A stretch of 64,000 bases of DNA, taken from NCBI GenBank assembly GCA_954871525.1, contig OX940863.1:1464001-1528000 (forward strand). Reading direction: 5' to 3'. Shown in pieces: positions 46,757 through 58,347 of the stretch. A program made the translations under genes and the position numbers. The notes below the pieces were generated by a model, which made no database searches, was not told where the DNA came from, and saw only the letters and a program-made list of their open reading frames with translations. Each line of letters opens with the position of its first letter. The first letter of the stretch is position 1. Source of the DNA: Parietaria judaica. Its lineage: Eukaryota > Streptophyta > Magnoliopsida > Rosales > Urticaceae.

Positions 46757-47415
46757 TTGTGAAGGGCTTCTAGAAGGGAGATTGGTCTACGAAGAGTGAA
46801 GACTCCAAGAGTTGTGATTCACACGCAATTTCAAGGAGGAGATTATTCAAAGTAACAATCTTCATGTGCTAATTATTTGAATTTTCTTTGGCATTTAATC
46901 ATATTTTTTTTAATTAATATAATATTTTTCATGACTTAAAATTAGACCTTAGTAACAATAAATAAATAAAAATATACTTGAAATTTTTGTTAGTAGAAAA
47001 TAAAAATATCTCTCATGTATAAGACCTACATGTAAACTCGAATAAGTGTAAGTATTTGACTAATTGGATGGTAAAACTGTTGTGATTCTAAGAAATTAAG
47101 TTTTTTTTTTAATAAGTAATTATTGTGACTTTGACTTATTCGTTAAGTGAAGGATTTAACTTTATGTCCTTTGAATTTTCGCATGGTGTAGTTTGTCTTC
47201 TCGATTTTAGTTTTTGGCAACGATGCGGATTTTGAAAAGTAACACATTATTCCCTACGTGCTCCAATTTTAGAGGAAATTGTTACTTGTGCGCGCAATCA
47301 AATCGTCTTATTTTTAGAGCGTTTTTGCCTACCGTATTTTTTTTCTTTCTCTCTAATCTTCAATAACTTTCATCTTAATAGTAATTGCTTCACAACAGTT
47401 ACATAATCTAATCTA
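46757..47415. other. AT-rich spacer upstream of the ABCG gene
   Basis: Region between the ABC transporter promoter and the Gypsy element. No gene or repeat could be identified. Confidence 0.45.
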
Positions 47416-47420
47416 GTATA

Positions 47421-48093
47421 TGTTGATGTGAATAATCACGACCAACTGTCACAAAGTGATAGCACTCTGTTTACGATGATTACCGCAACGGATCTTAACT
47501 ATCCGAGAAAAAACCCACTTCGGTAAATAAAGTTACGAGATGAGAATTTGGTAAAGAGTTGATCGATAATAAGTAATTTGTATGTTTGATTGATAACAAA
47601 GTGAATACAAAGTGAATAGCTAATGTAAAGTGTAGAACGAGATCCCCCTCTCTCGAGTTACTTCGTAGGCTTTATTTATAGCCCGAATTACAACGTCTAT
47701 TTCCTATAATTTTGTAACGGCTAGTAGACTAGGCTGATTCTCTCCTCTTTTCGTTTTGACCACCACGTGTAAAACTTTGACGATGTGATGCCTGGTCTAT
47801 TTCCACGTGGAGGCCCCTTGGACTGGTCAATAAAGTGGAGCACGCCTGATATCCCGGGCTGCTTGGTCTTCGGGAAGGCTACTTGGACTTCGTGGGCTTG
47901 GTCTTCGGGAAGGCTTGGCTTCGGAGTAGATTCTTGGTGGACCAAACGTGCTAGGTTGCTTATTGGGCCTGCTGGTTAGTTGTTATGCCCAACTTTCTTT
48001 GGATCTTACGTCGTTTTACGTCGTTTACGTCGTTGAGTGTAACTCCATCCTTTCGATGTCGTTTTTCGGAGAGGGTGAAATCCTGCATCATCA
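47421..48093 (-). repeat. 3' LTR of the Gypsy element
   Basis: 673 bp, TGTTGATGTG...GCATCATCA. Differs from the 5' LTR at 8 positions. It lies upstream of the plus-strand antisense gene and could contribute to its promoter. Confidence 0.95.
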
Positions 48094-48587
48094 GTGAGCC
48101 CCCCAGTTCATTAAGTGATTTTCACTTGGTGAACTATTATGTCGTTGATGATTATTTTCGTCTGATCGTGAATGATGTGGAAACTTGAGGTATTTTTGCC
48201 AAATTTTTCTTTTCGAAGGGATTGTCAGCTTCTTTTTTTTGTATTTGGCGTGATCCCCGATTTTCAAATGTGAAAATTTTGAAATGTTTGATTTTGAACT
48301 GAATTAATTCGTGGGGGGTGTTTTGAGGGTTTGCATGGGTTGTACACGTGGCGTGCTTGGATTAGCCTAGCGTGTGTTTCTTTTCCTTCTTGATTTCTTG
48401 CGTCGAGTTTTGAGCCAATCAACATTTTGATTTGACAACGGTCTTGACCGAGTGGGATTGAGGCTGACACGCCTATCTCGGAGGTGATGGGGCTATTTAG
48501 CCCCTTGGGCTTCGATGCCATGATTGTGGCAGTTTTTGGAGATCGTGAAGGGTGGTTTTTGGAAGAGGCGGTTTTTGCAGAGGTGAG

Positions 48588-48596
48588 TTTATAAAC
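48588..48596 (+). promoter_or_regulatory. Candidate TATA box of the antisense gene
   Basis: TTTATAAAC lies about 65 bp upstream of the ATG at 48658, followed by a CT-rich leader (48610-48645) as in plant 5' UTRs. It is outside the LTR, suggesting the antisense gene has its own promoter. Confidence 0.5.
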
Positions 48597-48657
48597 TTCT
48601 TACTCTGTTACCTTCTTCGCATTTTTTCTCTTCTTCCTCTCTCTACATTACGAAGAA

Positions 48658-51007
48658 ATGTCTGCCTCTGGTTCGAAGAGCGACTCCTTCCAGGCTGATG
48701 GCTCTCTCTCGGTGATTACTCAGACCTATCTTCGCGAGCTCCGGAGTCTGTATAACATCCCCGATTTTATCGAGACAGAGGCCCCGGGCGCGATGGATCG
48801 AGCTTTTGATGAGAAGCCGGGGTGGTCGTGTGTCTACGAGGCTTTCTTCGAAGCCGGGGTTGAGCTCCCTTTTCCCGATGTGATTATCGAATTTCTCCAG
48901 CACATCGGGCTGGCTCCTGGGCAGTTGGTCCCAAACGCCTACCAGAATCTCGTGGCTCTTGGGGTTATGTCACGGGAGAACAGGGCGGTCCTCACTGTTG
49001 AGGATCTTGTTCGTCTTTATTATCCCAAGAGCGCTGGGAAGTCCTCGGGGAGGTTCTTCTTGAACGGGAGGATGGGGAGGATCCTCAGAGGAACTCCCGA
49101 CGTGCGAGGAGGGTGGACGGAGAAGTTTTTCTTCATCAGAGATGTTCGATCTGAGGCACTGAAACCTCCGAGATGGAGTTCTGGCCCTGGTGGGCTTTGG
49201 AGGCTTACTTCATGTTTTTCTTTCTTTTTTTTGCCTTTTTCGTCTCTTTTTACTCTGACTGTTGGAACATTTTTGTTTTTCAGGAACCAAGATTGTGGTA
49301 CCGGAGGTCGATTTGAGGTTCAGAGGGCTCAAGAAGGTTCTGGCCCCAAAGAACGGGTTGGATTGGAGCGATTTTCCAATCAGCAGGATTAAGGCCTCTG
49401 GGTATTGGAAATTTCGGACCGACGCGGGTCAAGTGTTGTCAATTCCTCCCCTATCCGCCCTTGGTAGGTCCTTTTCACGTCGTAGGGTTTTTGTTGGTAC
49501 AATCGAGGTGTGTTTTTCACCTTGTTTTCTTTGTCTCGCAGCGCCTGAGGAGTCTATGAAGTCCTCGAGCAGTCAGCAATCGTCTCCTGATCGTCGTAAG
49601 GACCCCACTCCGCTCGTTCACCACGTTTCATCTGGGTCCGATGAGACTACCGAAGACTTGGCGTTGGAGTCGTTGGTGGCGAAAGCGCAAGAGGCTCAAT
49701 CGTCTCGGCGGGTCAAGATGGAGAGCGAGGTGGTGCTTGATGCCAAAGCACGCTCTGAAGCGGGTAATGAAAGGAAAATTATTTCCACGAGGTCGTCGAG
49801 TGACGTTGCTCCTCGGCTGGATAAGCGTGACCGTTCCCCCGACCGTGCCGAGGTGAATGTCGCTCCATCCAAGAGAGGCAAGGTGATTCCGGAACGTCAG
49901 GCGCCTCGCACGAGGTCAAATCCTCAAGGGTATGCTGCGCCCCCTCGTCGGCAAGATGAAAAGTTGAAGGCCCCGGTGGTTCGCGAAGGAAGCAGTAGCC
50001 GTTCTGGATCTGGGGATCGCCAGGGGGTCCAGACCATCTCGATCGACTTTGCGAGTTCCCATTCTCTCGTTGATTCGCCCCGGGCGTCCTCGCGCTTTGT
50101 GGCTAGCTCGGCTCGCCGGGGGCATCCCCTCGATGTACTCTCACTATCGCATGGTAGGGAGTATGAGAAGACTGCCCATAACGGCGTGAAGGTAGTCTCT
50201 ATTCCATTTTTATGGAGATACTTGTTTATCGAGGTGTTTTTCACCTCAGATTTTTCGATGACAGTTTCTGACGGCGATGAACGAGATGGTTCTCGCTTAC
50301 GAGAAGAGTGTTGCGGCCTTGAAGCTTCAGCTCAGCGAGGCGGGGTCCGACGGTCGCCTGAAGGAAGCCGAGACCCAGCTCGCCGTTCGAGAAAAAGAGG
50401 TGCGGGACGTCCAGGGGAAGCTCCGAAAAATCGAGGAATGCCTATATTCTTCGCGTTTAGATGCCGACTTCCAGAAGGAGACGGCCGAGAAACTGCAGGC
50501 CCAGGTTTCCGAGGAGCGTGGCAAGTGTCGTGCCCTTCAGGACGAGGTGTCGTCACTTCGGGCTGAAGTGGCTAGAGTAGAGGCTCTCGAACGGAGTTTG
50601 AAGACAGCGCGGGAGGGTCTGCTGAAAGCGACGGAGGAGCTCCAAGAGGCCAAGAGCGAGGTGGTTTCCGCTACTCGCCTTGCTGTGCAGAAAGTCTCTG
50701 AGAAGCTCAATAAGAAAATTGAACGCCGCAATGACACTATCGCTAAGCTCGGGCTCCAGCTCGCCAAATTCACCTCGGCTGAAGGATCTCAAGGTAAATG
50801 CCCGAACCTTCTTCGTGGTGTTTTCAGAGCTGCTACGTGTGTAGGAGTCTTTGCTGGAATGCTCACTATGGGTTTCATTTCCCAGGTGGTGTTCCGCCTC
50901 GTGCCGTCGTATCTGGATCCTCTCCGGCCTCGAGTCCTACCTCGGCTCGCCCTGCCGCCACCTCGAGCGTACATCGTGACCCCGCCTTCCCCGTTGAAGA
51001 GAAATAG
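48658..51007 (+). CDS. Antisense gene of the Gypsy element (transposase_28-like plus coiled coil), 670 aa, five predicted exons
   Basis: Exons 48658-49189, 49284-49463, 49542-50191, 50265-50793 and 50886-51007 have GT-AG borders and matching phases and join into 670 codons plus a TAG. Each intron is 73-94 bp and has a pyrimidine-rich acceptor. The N-terminal 180 residues (YLRELRSLYNIPDFIETE ... GRFFLNGRMGRILRG ... WTEKFFFIRD) look like the plant domain named putative gypsy type transposon (transposase_28, PF04195). Known homologues lie antisense near the 3' end of Tat-lineage elements. The middle is Ser/Arg-rich and basic. Residues about 455-625 form a strong coiled coil (ECLYSSRLDADFQKETAEKL and similar heptads). 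After the TAG the same frame continues with an acidic tail to a TAA near 51141, so the original protein may have been longer. Function unknown. Confidence 0.72.
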
Positions 51008-51835
51008 GAGGAGGCCCCTGATGCCATTGCCAGCGTGGAGGGTGCCTTAGGCGTTGGGCCTGGCGAGGATGAGGTCGTGGGCGATGATCTGGAGGACGAA
51101 GAGGCCGGGGACCGCACCGCTGAAGTCGACGATGAAGCTTAAACAGCTCGGGGATTTCCCTTTTTGTTATTTGTTCTTTTGTTTCCATTTCCATCAAGTT
51201 TAAGACAATGCGTACCTTTTTTCGGTTGGGAGTCCGACCGGGGTACTTTGATGTTCGGATATTTACGTCTTTTTGTGGTCGAGAGTCCGACTTAGTTGTG
51301 GTCACTCCGAGTTTTCGAGGTGATCTTTGCTGTTCGAATCCTCAATAAATTCTCGTTTTGTCGTCCTTCCTCTGCTTCTTTGTCTATTTCGTACACCCCG
51401 GTATTTGGTTAGCCTTTTGTCACGCGCAACTCGATCGATCGATCCTGTAGACGTTTTCTTTTTGGGGTCTTTCACGTCGGGGTATGAGTGCGATCCCTAC
51501 TCTGAAATCGAGTCCAAGGAGATTCTGAGTGTCAATGCGGCCGAGACGTAAAGGCTTTAGGGAGGATTTTCTCGATGTGCTTGTATGACTCGAGGTGCTT
51601 TGATATGTTTGTAAGCACTTTACCTCGTTTTCGGGGTCGATGTTGGTATCGAATGATTAGAGCTGGGATGTTCCCATGCTCCCTCCCCGGGGGAGATATA
51701 ACAAAGAAGAGATAAGGTGTAATCGAGATGTTTATTGAAGTTGTGGGGAATCGGGCTGTGCCTGCGTGAGGCTGCCTACGTACCCGCGTTTACCAGGATC
51801 AAGCCACTACGTAGTTCGGGGTGATATCTGTTCTG

Positions 51836-54800
51836 TTAAGAATAATATCGTTTTAGGTGTTGGGTATTCCAACTTCGGAGGACTTTTAGTCCGTCCGAAT
51901 TGATGAGTCTGTATACACCGGGTTTCACTATTTCGGACACAATATATGGTCCTTCCCAGTTTATTCCTAGCTTTCCGGCGTTTAGTTCCGAGGTGTTCTG
52001 AAACACCTTGGGTAGTACCAAGTCTCCTACTTTGAACGAACGAGGTCGAACTTTCGAGTTGTAGTATCTTTCAATTACCCTTTGGTAGTTGATGATCCTA
52101 CTCAAAGCTCTTTCTCTTCGTTCTTCGATGTAATCGAGTTGGTCTTTTAACATTTCTTCGTTTTCGTCCGGCTGATCTGGACAAAATTCTCGTCTTAAAC
52201 TCAGGGATTCTGCTTCGGCTGGTACCATTGCCTCGGATCCGTATACCAACGCGAAGGGTGTTTCCCCGGTGGCTCGGCGAGGTGTGGTTCGGTATGCCCA
52301 GAGCACCCCGTTTAACTCCTCGGGCCATCTTCCTTTCTTGCTATCTAACCTCTTTTTGATCCCGTCGATTATCGTTCGGTTTGCTACCTCGGAGTGTCCA
52401 TTCCCTTGCGGGTATCTCGGGGTCGAGGTGTTGAGAGAGATTCCTTGTGTGGCGCAGAAATTTTTAAATCTGCTAGAGATGAACTGTGGCCCGTTATCCG
52501 CGATGATCTCCTTTGGGAGCCCGTATCTGCAGATTACGTTTTTCCATACGAAATTTTCTGCGTCTACATCCTTTATGTGCGCCTAGGCCTTGGCCTCTAT
52601 CCATTTCGTAAAATAATCGGTTGCTATTAGTAAGAACCTTGTTAATCCTTTTGCTCCCGGCATTGGTCCGACAATATCCATCGACCATTTTATGAATGGG
52701 TATGGCACCGTGACCGAAGACAATTTCAATGCGGGTTGCCTAATTGTAGGCGCGTGCCTTTGACATGCATCGCATTTTCGTACGTGTAATTCGCTATCCT
52801 TCAGCATTGTGGGCCAGAAGAATCCTTGTCTTTTGATTTTGTTAGCCAAAGATCTTCCTCCGGAATGGTTTCCGCAACTTCCCTCGTGCACTTCGTGGAT
52901 GACATTCTTTGCTTCGTCCTCTCCCAAGCATTTGAGGTATGGTCCGTTGAAGCTTCGTTTGTAGAGCGTGTCGTTTATCAGGCAGAATCTCGAACTTCTA
53001 GCCCTCAATTTTCTAGCCTCTTGTCGATCCCGAGGTGTTTCGTCACCTCGTAGGAATCTGATTACTGGAGTTCTCCAGTCTTCCGGGCCGAGTTCGATGT
53101 TGTGCACCGTTAAGTCGATGCTTGGTGTGTCTATAGTTTCTACCGGGATGACGCGTTTTACTTCGGGGTCCGAGGTGGATGCCAAACCCGCCAGCGCGTC
53201 GGCCTGTGCGTTCTCGCTTCTCGGGATCTGATCTATCTCGACTTTTTCAAACATATCGATTAGTTGGTTTACCACGGTTAGGTAGGCACTCATTCTTTGG
53301 TCTTTTGCCTCGTATTCCCCTGATATTTGGCTTGTAACCAACTTTGAGTCGGAATAGACTTTGACCTTCCGTGCTCCCACTGCTCGTGCCAGCTTGAGGC
53401 CGGCGATTAGGGCTTCGTATTCGGCTTCGTTGTTCGAAGCCTTGAAGTTGAGGCGAAAAGACTGTTCTATCACCTCGCCGCTTGGAGTTACGAGGTGAAT
53501 TCCTACGCCGGATCCGTTTTGATTAGATGATCCGTATACTTTTACCGTCCATGCTTCGTCGGCTGACTCATTTTCGGGGCTCTCAGTGTTAAGTTCTACC
53601 ACGAAATCAGCTAGGACCTGTGATTTAGCGCACGTCCTTATTTTATATTCGATGTCGAATTCACTGAGCTCTATTGCCCATTTGGTAAATCTTCCGGATT
53701 GGTTTGGACTGTGTAGCACTGATCGCAGTGGTTGTAGTGTCATTACCATGATGGTGTGCGCTTGAAAATACGGTCTCAACTTCCTTGCCGCCGTGATGAG
53801 GGCGAGTGCCACTTTTTCCATGGTAGGATATCGGGTTTCTGCGTCCTCTAGTGACTTACTAGTGTAGAAGATGGGCTTCTGATCACCTCGGTCTTCTCTG
53901 ACGAGCACGCTGCTTACTGCGTAAGCTGTTATTGCGAGGTAGATTAGGAGTGGTTCGCCGATGATCGGGCTGACCAGTATTGGTGGGGTGGACAAATACT
54001 TTTTCAATTCCTGGAAAGCTTGCTCGCATTCGTTCGTCCACTCAAATTTTTTATTTCCTTTCAGCATTTTGTAGAAGGGAAGGCATTTGTCGGTAGATCG
54101 CGAGATGAATCGATTTAGTGCCGCGATCCGCCCCGTGAGCCTTTGAACCCCTTTCACGCTGCGAGGTGAGGGCATTTTTAACAGGGCGTTTATCTGATCC
54201 GGGTTTGCCTCTATGCCTCGTTGTGTGACGAGGTATCCTAGGAACTTTCCCGATGACACCCCGAATGAGCATTTAGAGGGGTTTAGCTTCATCTGATACT
54301 TTTTTAGCATTTCGAAGCATTGTTCGAGGTGGGCGATGTGATCTTCTGATCGTTTGGATTTGACTAACATGTCGTCTATGTAGACTTCCATGGTTTTGCC
54401 GAGTAAATCCGAGAACATTTTGTTCACGAGTCTTTGGTAGGTGGCCCCCGCGTTTTTCAGCCCGAAGGGCATTACTTTGTAACAGTAGATTCCCCGTTCG
54501 GTTATGAATGAAGTTTTTTCTTGGTCATCGGGATGCATCAGAATCTGATTGTAACCAGAGAAGGCGTCCATGAAAGAAAGCAGCTCATGCCCGCATGTAG
54601 CCTCGACAAGTCTGTCGATGTGCGGGAGTGGGAAGCTGTCCTTAGGGCAGGCCTTATTTAGGTCGGTGAAATCGATGCACACCCTCCATTTCCCGCTCTT
54701 TTTCTTGACTACGACTGTGTTTGCCAGCCAATCTGGGTATCTAACCTCGCGGATTGATCCCGTTTTGAGTAGCCTTTCGACCTCTTCGTTCACCGCCTTG

Positions 54801-55114
54801 GAGCGATCTGGGGCTAGCTTTCTTCTCTTCTGCTTGATCGGTTTGAAGCTTGGGTCGACATTGAGTTGATGCGAGATGATTTCCAGACTGATCCCTGGCA
54901 TGTCTTCGTGGGACCAGGCGAAACATTCTTTGTTCTTTTTCAAGAACTTGATGAGTCGTTTGAGTGTTTCGCCCTTCAACTCGCTCCCGATACCAACGGT
55001 GTTTTCGGGATTTTTGTCGTCAATGGGGATTTGTCGCACCATCTCGACTGTTGGGGACTCGTTTTCTTCTTCCGAAGTGTTTTTCACTTCGTTTATTCTG
55101 GGATGCTGTAATTG
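51836..55114 (-). pseudogene. pol: Gypsy pol: reverse transcriptase, RNase H, integrase; one premature stop
   Basis: This is the same frame as gag, just after the UAG at 55115-55117. In order: RT with WRVCIDFTDLNKACPKD and the catalytic YIDDM; RNase H with SNNEAEYEALIAGLKLA and YSDSKL; an integrase HHCC finger (the H-x3-H pair near HEVHEGSCGNH, then CDAC); and the integrase core beginning MDIVGP. An in-frame TAG at 52583-52585 (after KWIEAKA) cuts the core between its first Asp and the second (ADNGPQF). The frame stays open on the other side to 51836, including PQGNGHSEVANRT and a C-terminal chromatin/DNA-binding type region (FKVGDLVLPKVF). The context of this stop (UAG GCG) is not a readthrough motif, so integrase is probably lost in this copy. 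Confidence 0.88.
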
Positions 55115-55117
55115 CTA
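55109..55117 (-). promoter_or_regulatory. UAG-CAA-UUA stop-codon readthrough site between gag and pol
   Basis: On the minus strand the gag stop is TAG followed by CAA TTA, with pol continuing in the same frame. UAG-CAR-YYA is the well-established leaky-stop context first defined in tobacco mosaic virus and later noted in plant LTR retrotransposons. It would yield much Gag and a little Gag-Pol. Seen in sequence; function inferred. Confidence 0.75.
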
Positions 55118-57599
55118 TGCTTGATTTACTGTACTCTGTTTAGCAAGCAAAAAGCTGTTCATGTAGCATCTCCGCGCCATGGCTTGGTCACCTCGGATCT
55201 CCTTGATCCCTTCGTCGCTCGGGAATTGTAAACTTTGATGATACGTCGAGGGCACTGCTCTCATGGCGTGCAGCCATGGTCTTCCTAGGATCGCATTGTA
55301 GGGCGACGGGCAGTCTATGATCATGAACTTGGTTGTGACGTTCACGCCTCCTGCCATTACGGGAAGTTTGATCTCCCCGACGGTGTTGACGGAGTGGCCG
55401 CTAAAACCAGTGAGGGGCACTGTTTCCCTGTTAATGTCCTCGGGCCTTATTTTCATTTGGCTCAGGGTTGATAGGAAAATTACGTCAGCGGAACTTCCGT
55501 TATCGATGAGAATCCTTTTGGTTTCCCAGTTTGCGATGTTGAGAGTTATGACTAACGCATCGTCGTGCGGTCCGGGGAGCTCCCGAGCTTCGCTTTCTTT
55601 AAATGTGATGAGGGCTTCGGGTCCCTGGAAAATTTGGCGGGGTGCGTCTGATTGGAGCTTTCGCTGGTGGGCTTTGATCGAGTTGACTGAGGGTTTGCAA
55701 TAATGAGATCCTCCCATTATCACGTTGATGACCTGGGAAGTTTTCTCTGGGCCGTCGTCTTCGACCTCGTTGACCTGCTTCCCCTTCTTTTCGAACGGGG
55801 TGTCGGGGACTTCCCCAGATTGGGGAGCTCGGTTCTTTTTGTGCTTCCTCTTCTTCGAGGTTGCCGGGTCGCCATCCGGACTTACGCTTCCCTGCAATTT
55901 TGTGTTCAGGGCCTCGATGTCGAGGTCGCTCATTTCGCCCCGCTCAAACTTTTCTGCTAGGGCCATCTGGAGCTTGCGGCATTGGGACGTTGCGTGTCCG
56001 AACACCTTGTGGAATTTACAGTAGGCTTTCGGGTCTTTTGGCCACGGATCTGCCTGTGTTGTTGCGCCGCCGCCCTGGGCCATGTTGACCTCGTCTTTCT
56101 CCGAGTTCATCACGTAGCCCCGGGGCAGGTTGCTTCGCTTAGGTTGAGGTGTGCTACCTCGGTGAGACCCGGATCCTTTATTGTGGCCGGAGTCTCGTGG
56201 CGGCCTCGGGGGGTTGTTGAACTTAGGTGTCACCGGGGTTGGGTCGAATTTCGCGGCGAGGGCTGCTCGCTCCTCCTCGACTCGGATCCAATTTCCCCCG
56301 CGGTGCATTACGTCCTCGATCAAGGTATAGCGGTTCACGCAGATATCCTGCCTGAATTTTGATTTATACCACAGTCCTGCGGTCAGGGCTGCAATTGCTG
56401 TTTCGTCGCTTACTCCGTTAAGGCGTGATAGCACGTCCTTGAATCTAGTTATGAAATTCCGCAGTGGCTCATCCTTCGTTTGTTGCAACGCGTAAAGCTG
56501 CGCCACCGTGGTTTCCGTTTCGATGAACATGGAGAAATGCTTCAGGAAGAGCGTTGTCAGCTGATCAAACGAGCTGATTGTGGCTGGTTGCAGCCTTGAG
56601 AACCAATCGAGTGCATTCTGTACGAGGTGCTCGGCGAATATTTGGCAGTATCCCGCATCTCGTTGGTGGGGCTGGAGATCGGCCCTCCCCATCGCGATGT
56701 AGAACGCCCGGAGATATGCCCTTGGATCGGTCTTTCCGTCGTAACGCGGGACATTGACCCTTCCCACGTCCCTGATTTTCTCGTTGGTGATCAGCGAGGT
56801 GAACGGTGTGCTCGTGGATTCTTGAACCAGACGATCTATTTCTGGAGCCGCCGAGGTGGCGTGATGAACTTTTGAACTCACTGCTTTCACCTCGGATTGC
56901 ACCTTTTCCATCGTGGATTCGAGTCCTCTAAGCCATGCCGGGAATGGCGAATTGGGATTGTAAACGAAAAGGTTGTCCCTGTCGTTGTCGATGTTGCCTC
57001 GACAGGCCACGGGGGGGGGGGGTCTCTTCCTGAATGCGGATAGGATTGTTCATCTCGTTCCCGACCCGCGCAGAGCTCGGGCGCGTTGGTGCCTGAGGGG
57101 CTTGCACTTCGGCGTTCCGATTCATCCTTGGAGGGGTTCGGAATCCGGGATCATCGGGTTGGCCCGGTGCATCATAGTTGGATTGGATTGACCCCAATCC
57201 GGTGTCAGGGTGTCTGGTCGAGATGTGGCCGATTGCGACCCCGTGATCTGCAGGCCCTCGCGGGTCCGTGGTGGGATTTTGCCCATCTGTTATGCCCGGG
57301 GTGTTCTCCACCTCGGTCGTTCCCGGAGTGACCTGGATTCCGGAAAAATCTAGAGTCCTTCCTCGTCCGAGATCCCTTTGTGGTGCTGTCGAAGATTGGG
57401 CTTTCATCGAGCTGACCGCTTCGGTCAATGTTCCTTCGATTTGGGACTGCTTCTGGGTGAGGTTTTCCAATTTGGTTTGGAAATCCTTTCTCGACTCAGC
57501 GTTTTCTTCGAGTTGTTTGAGGATTGTCTCCAACATGGCTTTTACGGCATAGTCCGCCGCGGTCTCCGAAGGGTTTCCGCTGGCTCCTCCGCTTGCCAT
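55115..57599 (-). pseudogene. gag: Gypsy gag-protease, with a homopolymer frameshift
   Basis: The start codon at 57599 opens a Gln/Pro-rich N-terminal frame of 223 codons. A run of 12 C on the minus strand (57011-57022) shifts the frame, and the main Gag body continues in a frame one base off. That body has the retrotransposon gag core (DPRAYLRAFYIAMGRADLQP, LRNFITRFKDVLSRL), a CCHC-like knuckle (CKFHKVFGHATSQC) and the aspartic protease site ILIDNGSSADVIF. A second protease-region block is YNAILGRPWLH. It ends at the UAG 55115-55117. A single base in a 12-base homopolymer could be a true lesion or a sequencing error. Confidence 0.87.
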
Positions 57600-57650
57600 T
57601 TGCTTGTTTAATTGATGGGGACTTGGTTGGGTAGGAATCTATAAAGATTT

Positions 57651-57669
57651 CCCACAGACGGCGCCAAAC
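57651..57669 (-). promoter_or_regulatory. Primer-binding site of the Gypsy element
   Basis: Directly inside the 5' LTR the minus strand reads GTTTGGCGCCGTCTGTGGG, a sequence common after Gypsy LTRs in plants. Which tRNA primes is not decided here. Confidence 0.7.
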
Positions 57670-58342
57670 TGTTGATGTGAATAATCACGACCAACTGTCA
57701 CAAAGTGATAGCACTCTGTTTACGATGATTACCGCAACGGATCTTAACTATCCGAGAAAAAACCCACTTCGGTAAATAAAGTTACGAGATGACAATTTGG
57801 TAAAGAGTTGATCGATAATAAGTAATTTGTATGTTTGATTGATAACAAAGTGAATTCAAAGTGAATAGCTAATGTAAAGTGTAGAACGAGATCCCCCTCT
57901 CTCGAGTTACTTAGTCGGCTTTATTTATAGCCCGAATTACAACGTCTATTTCCTATAATTTTGTAACGGCTAGTAGACTAGGCTGATTCTCTCATCTTTT
58001 CGTTTTGACCACCACGTGTAAAACTTTGACGATGTGATGCCTGGTCTATTTCCACGTGGAGGCTCCTTGGACTGGTCAATAAAGTGGAGCACGCCTGATA
58101 TCCCGGGCTGCTTAGTCTTCGGGAAGGCTACTTGGACTTCGTGGGCTTGGTCTTCGGGAAGGCTTGGCTTCGGAGTAGATTCTTGGTGGACCAAACGTGC
58201 TAGGTTGCTTATTGGGCCTGCTGGTTAGTTGTTAGGCCCAACTTTCTTTGGATCTTACGTCGTTTTACGTCGTTTACGTCGTTGAGTGTAACTCCATCCT
58301 TTCGATGTCGTTTTTCGGAGAGGGTGAAATCCTGCATCATCA
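57670..58342 (-). repeat. 5' LTR of the Gypsy element
   Basis: 673 bp, identical in length to the other LTR. The TSD GTATA follows at 58343-58347. Confidence 0.95.
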
Positions 58343-58347
58343 GTATA

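Larger units (their letters stand above)
47421..58342 (-). mobile_element. Ty3/Gypsy LTR retrotransposon, 10.9 kb, Tat/Retand-like, TSD GTATA
   Basis: Two 673-bp LTRs (47421-48093 and 57670-58342) start TG, end CA and are bounded by GTATA at 47416-47420 and 58343-58347. By hand count the LTRs differ at 8 positions with no indels (about 1.2 %), so insertion is recent. Read on the minus strand, the primer-binding site TTTGGCGCCGTCTGTGGG follows the 5' LTR. Gag, protease, RT, RNase H and integrase come next in Gypsy order. A purine tract GGGGGGC lies before the 3' LTR (about 48094-48109). About 3.7 kb between integrase and 3' LTR holds an antisense gene, a trait reported for the Tat lineage. Confidence 0.94.

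Noticed and set aside
49262..50566. Single 434-codon plus-strand frame as the antisense protein
   Set aside because: It reads through three intervals with intron-like composition and good splice signals; the spliced five-exon model keeps protein-like sequence throughout.
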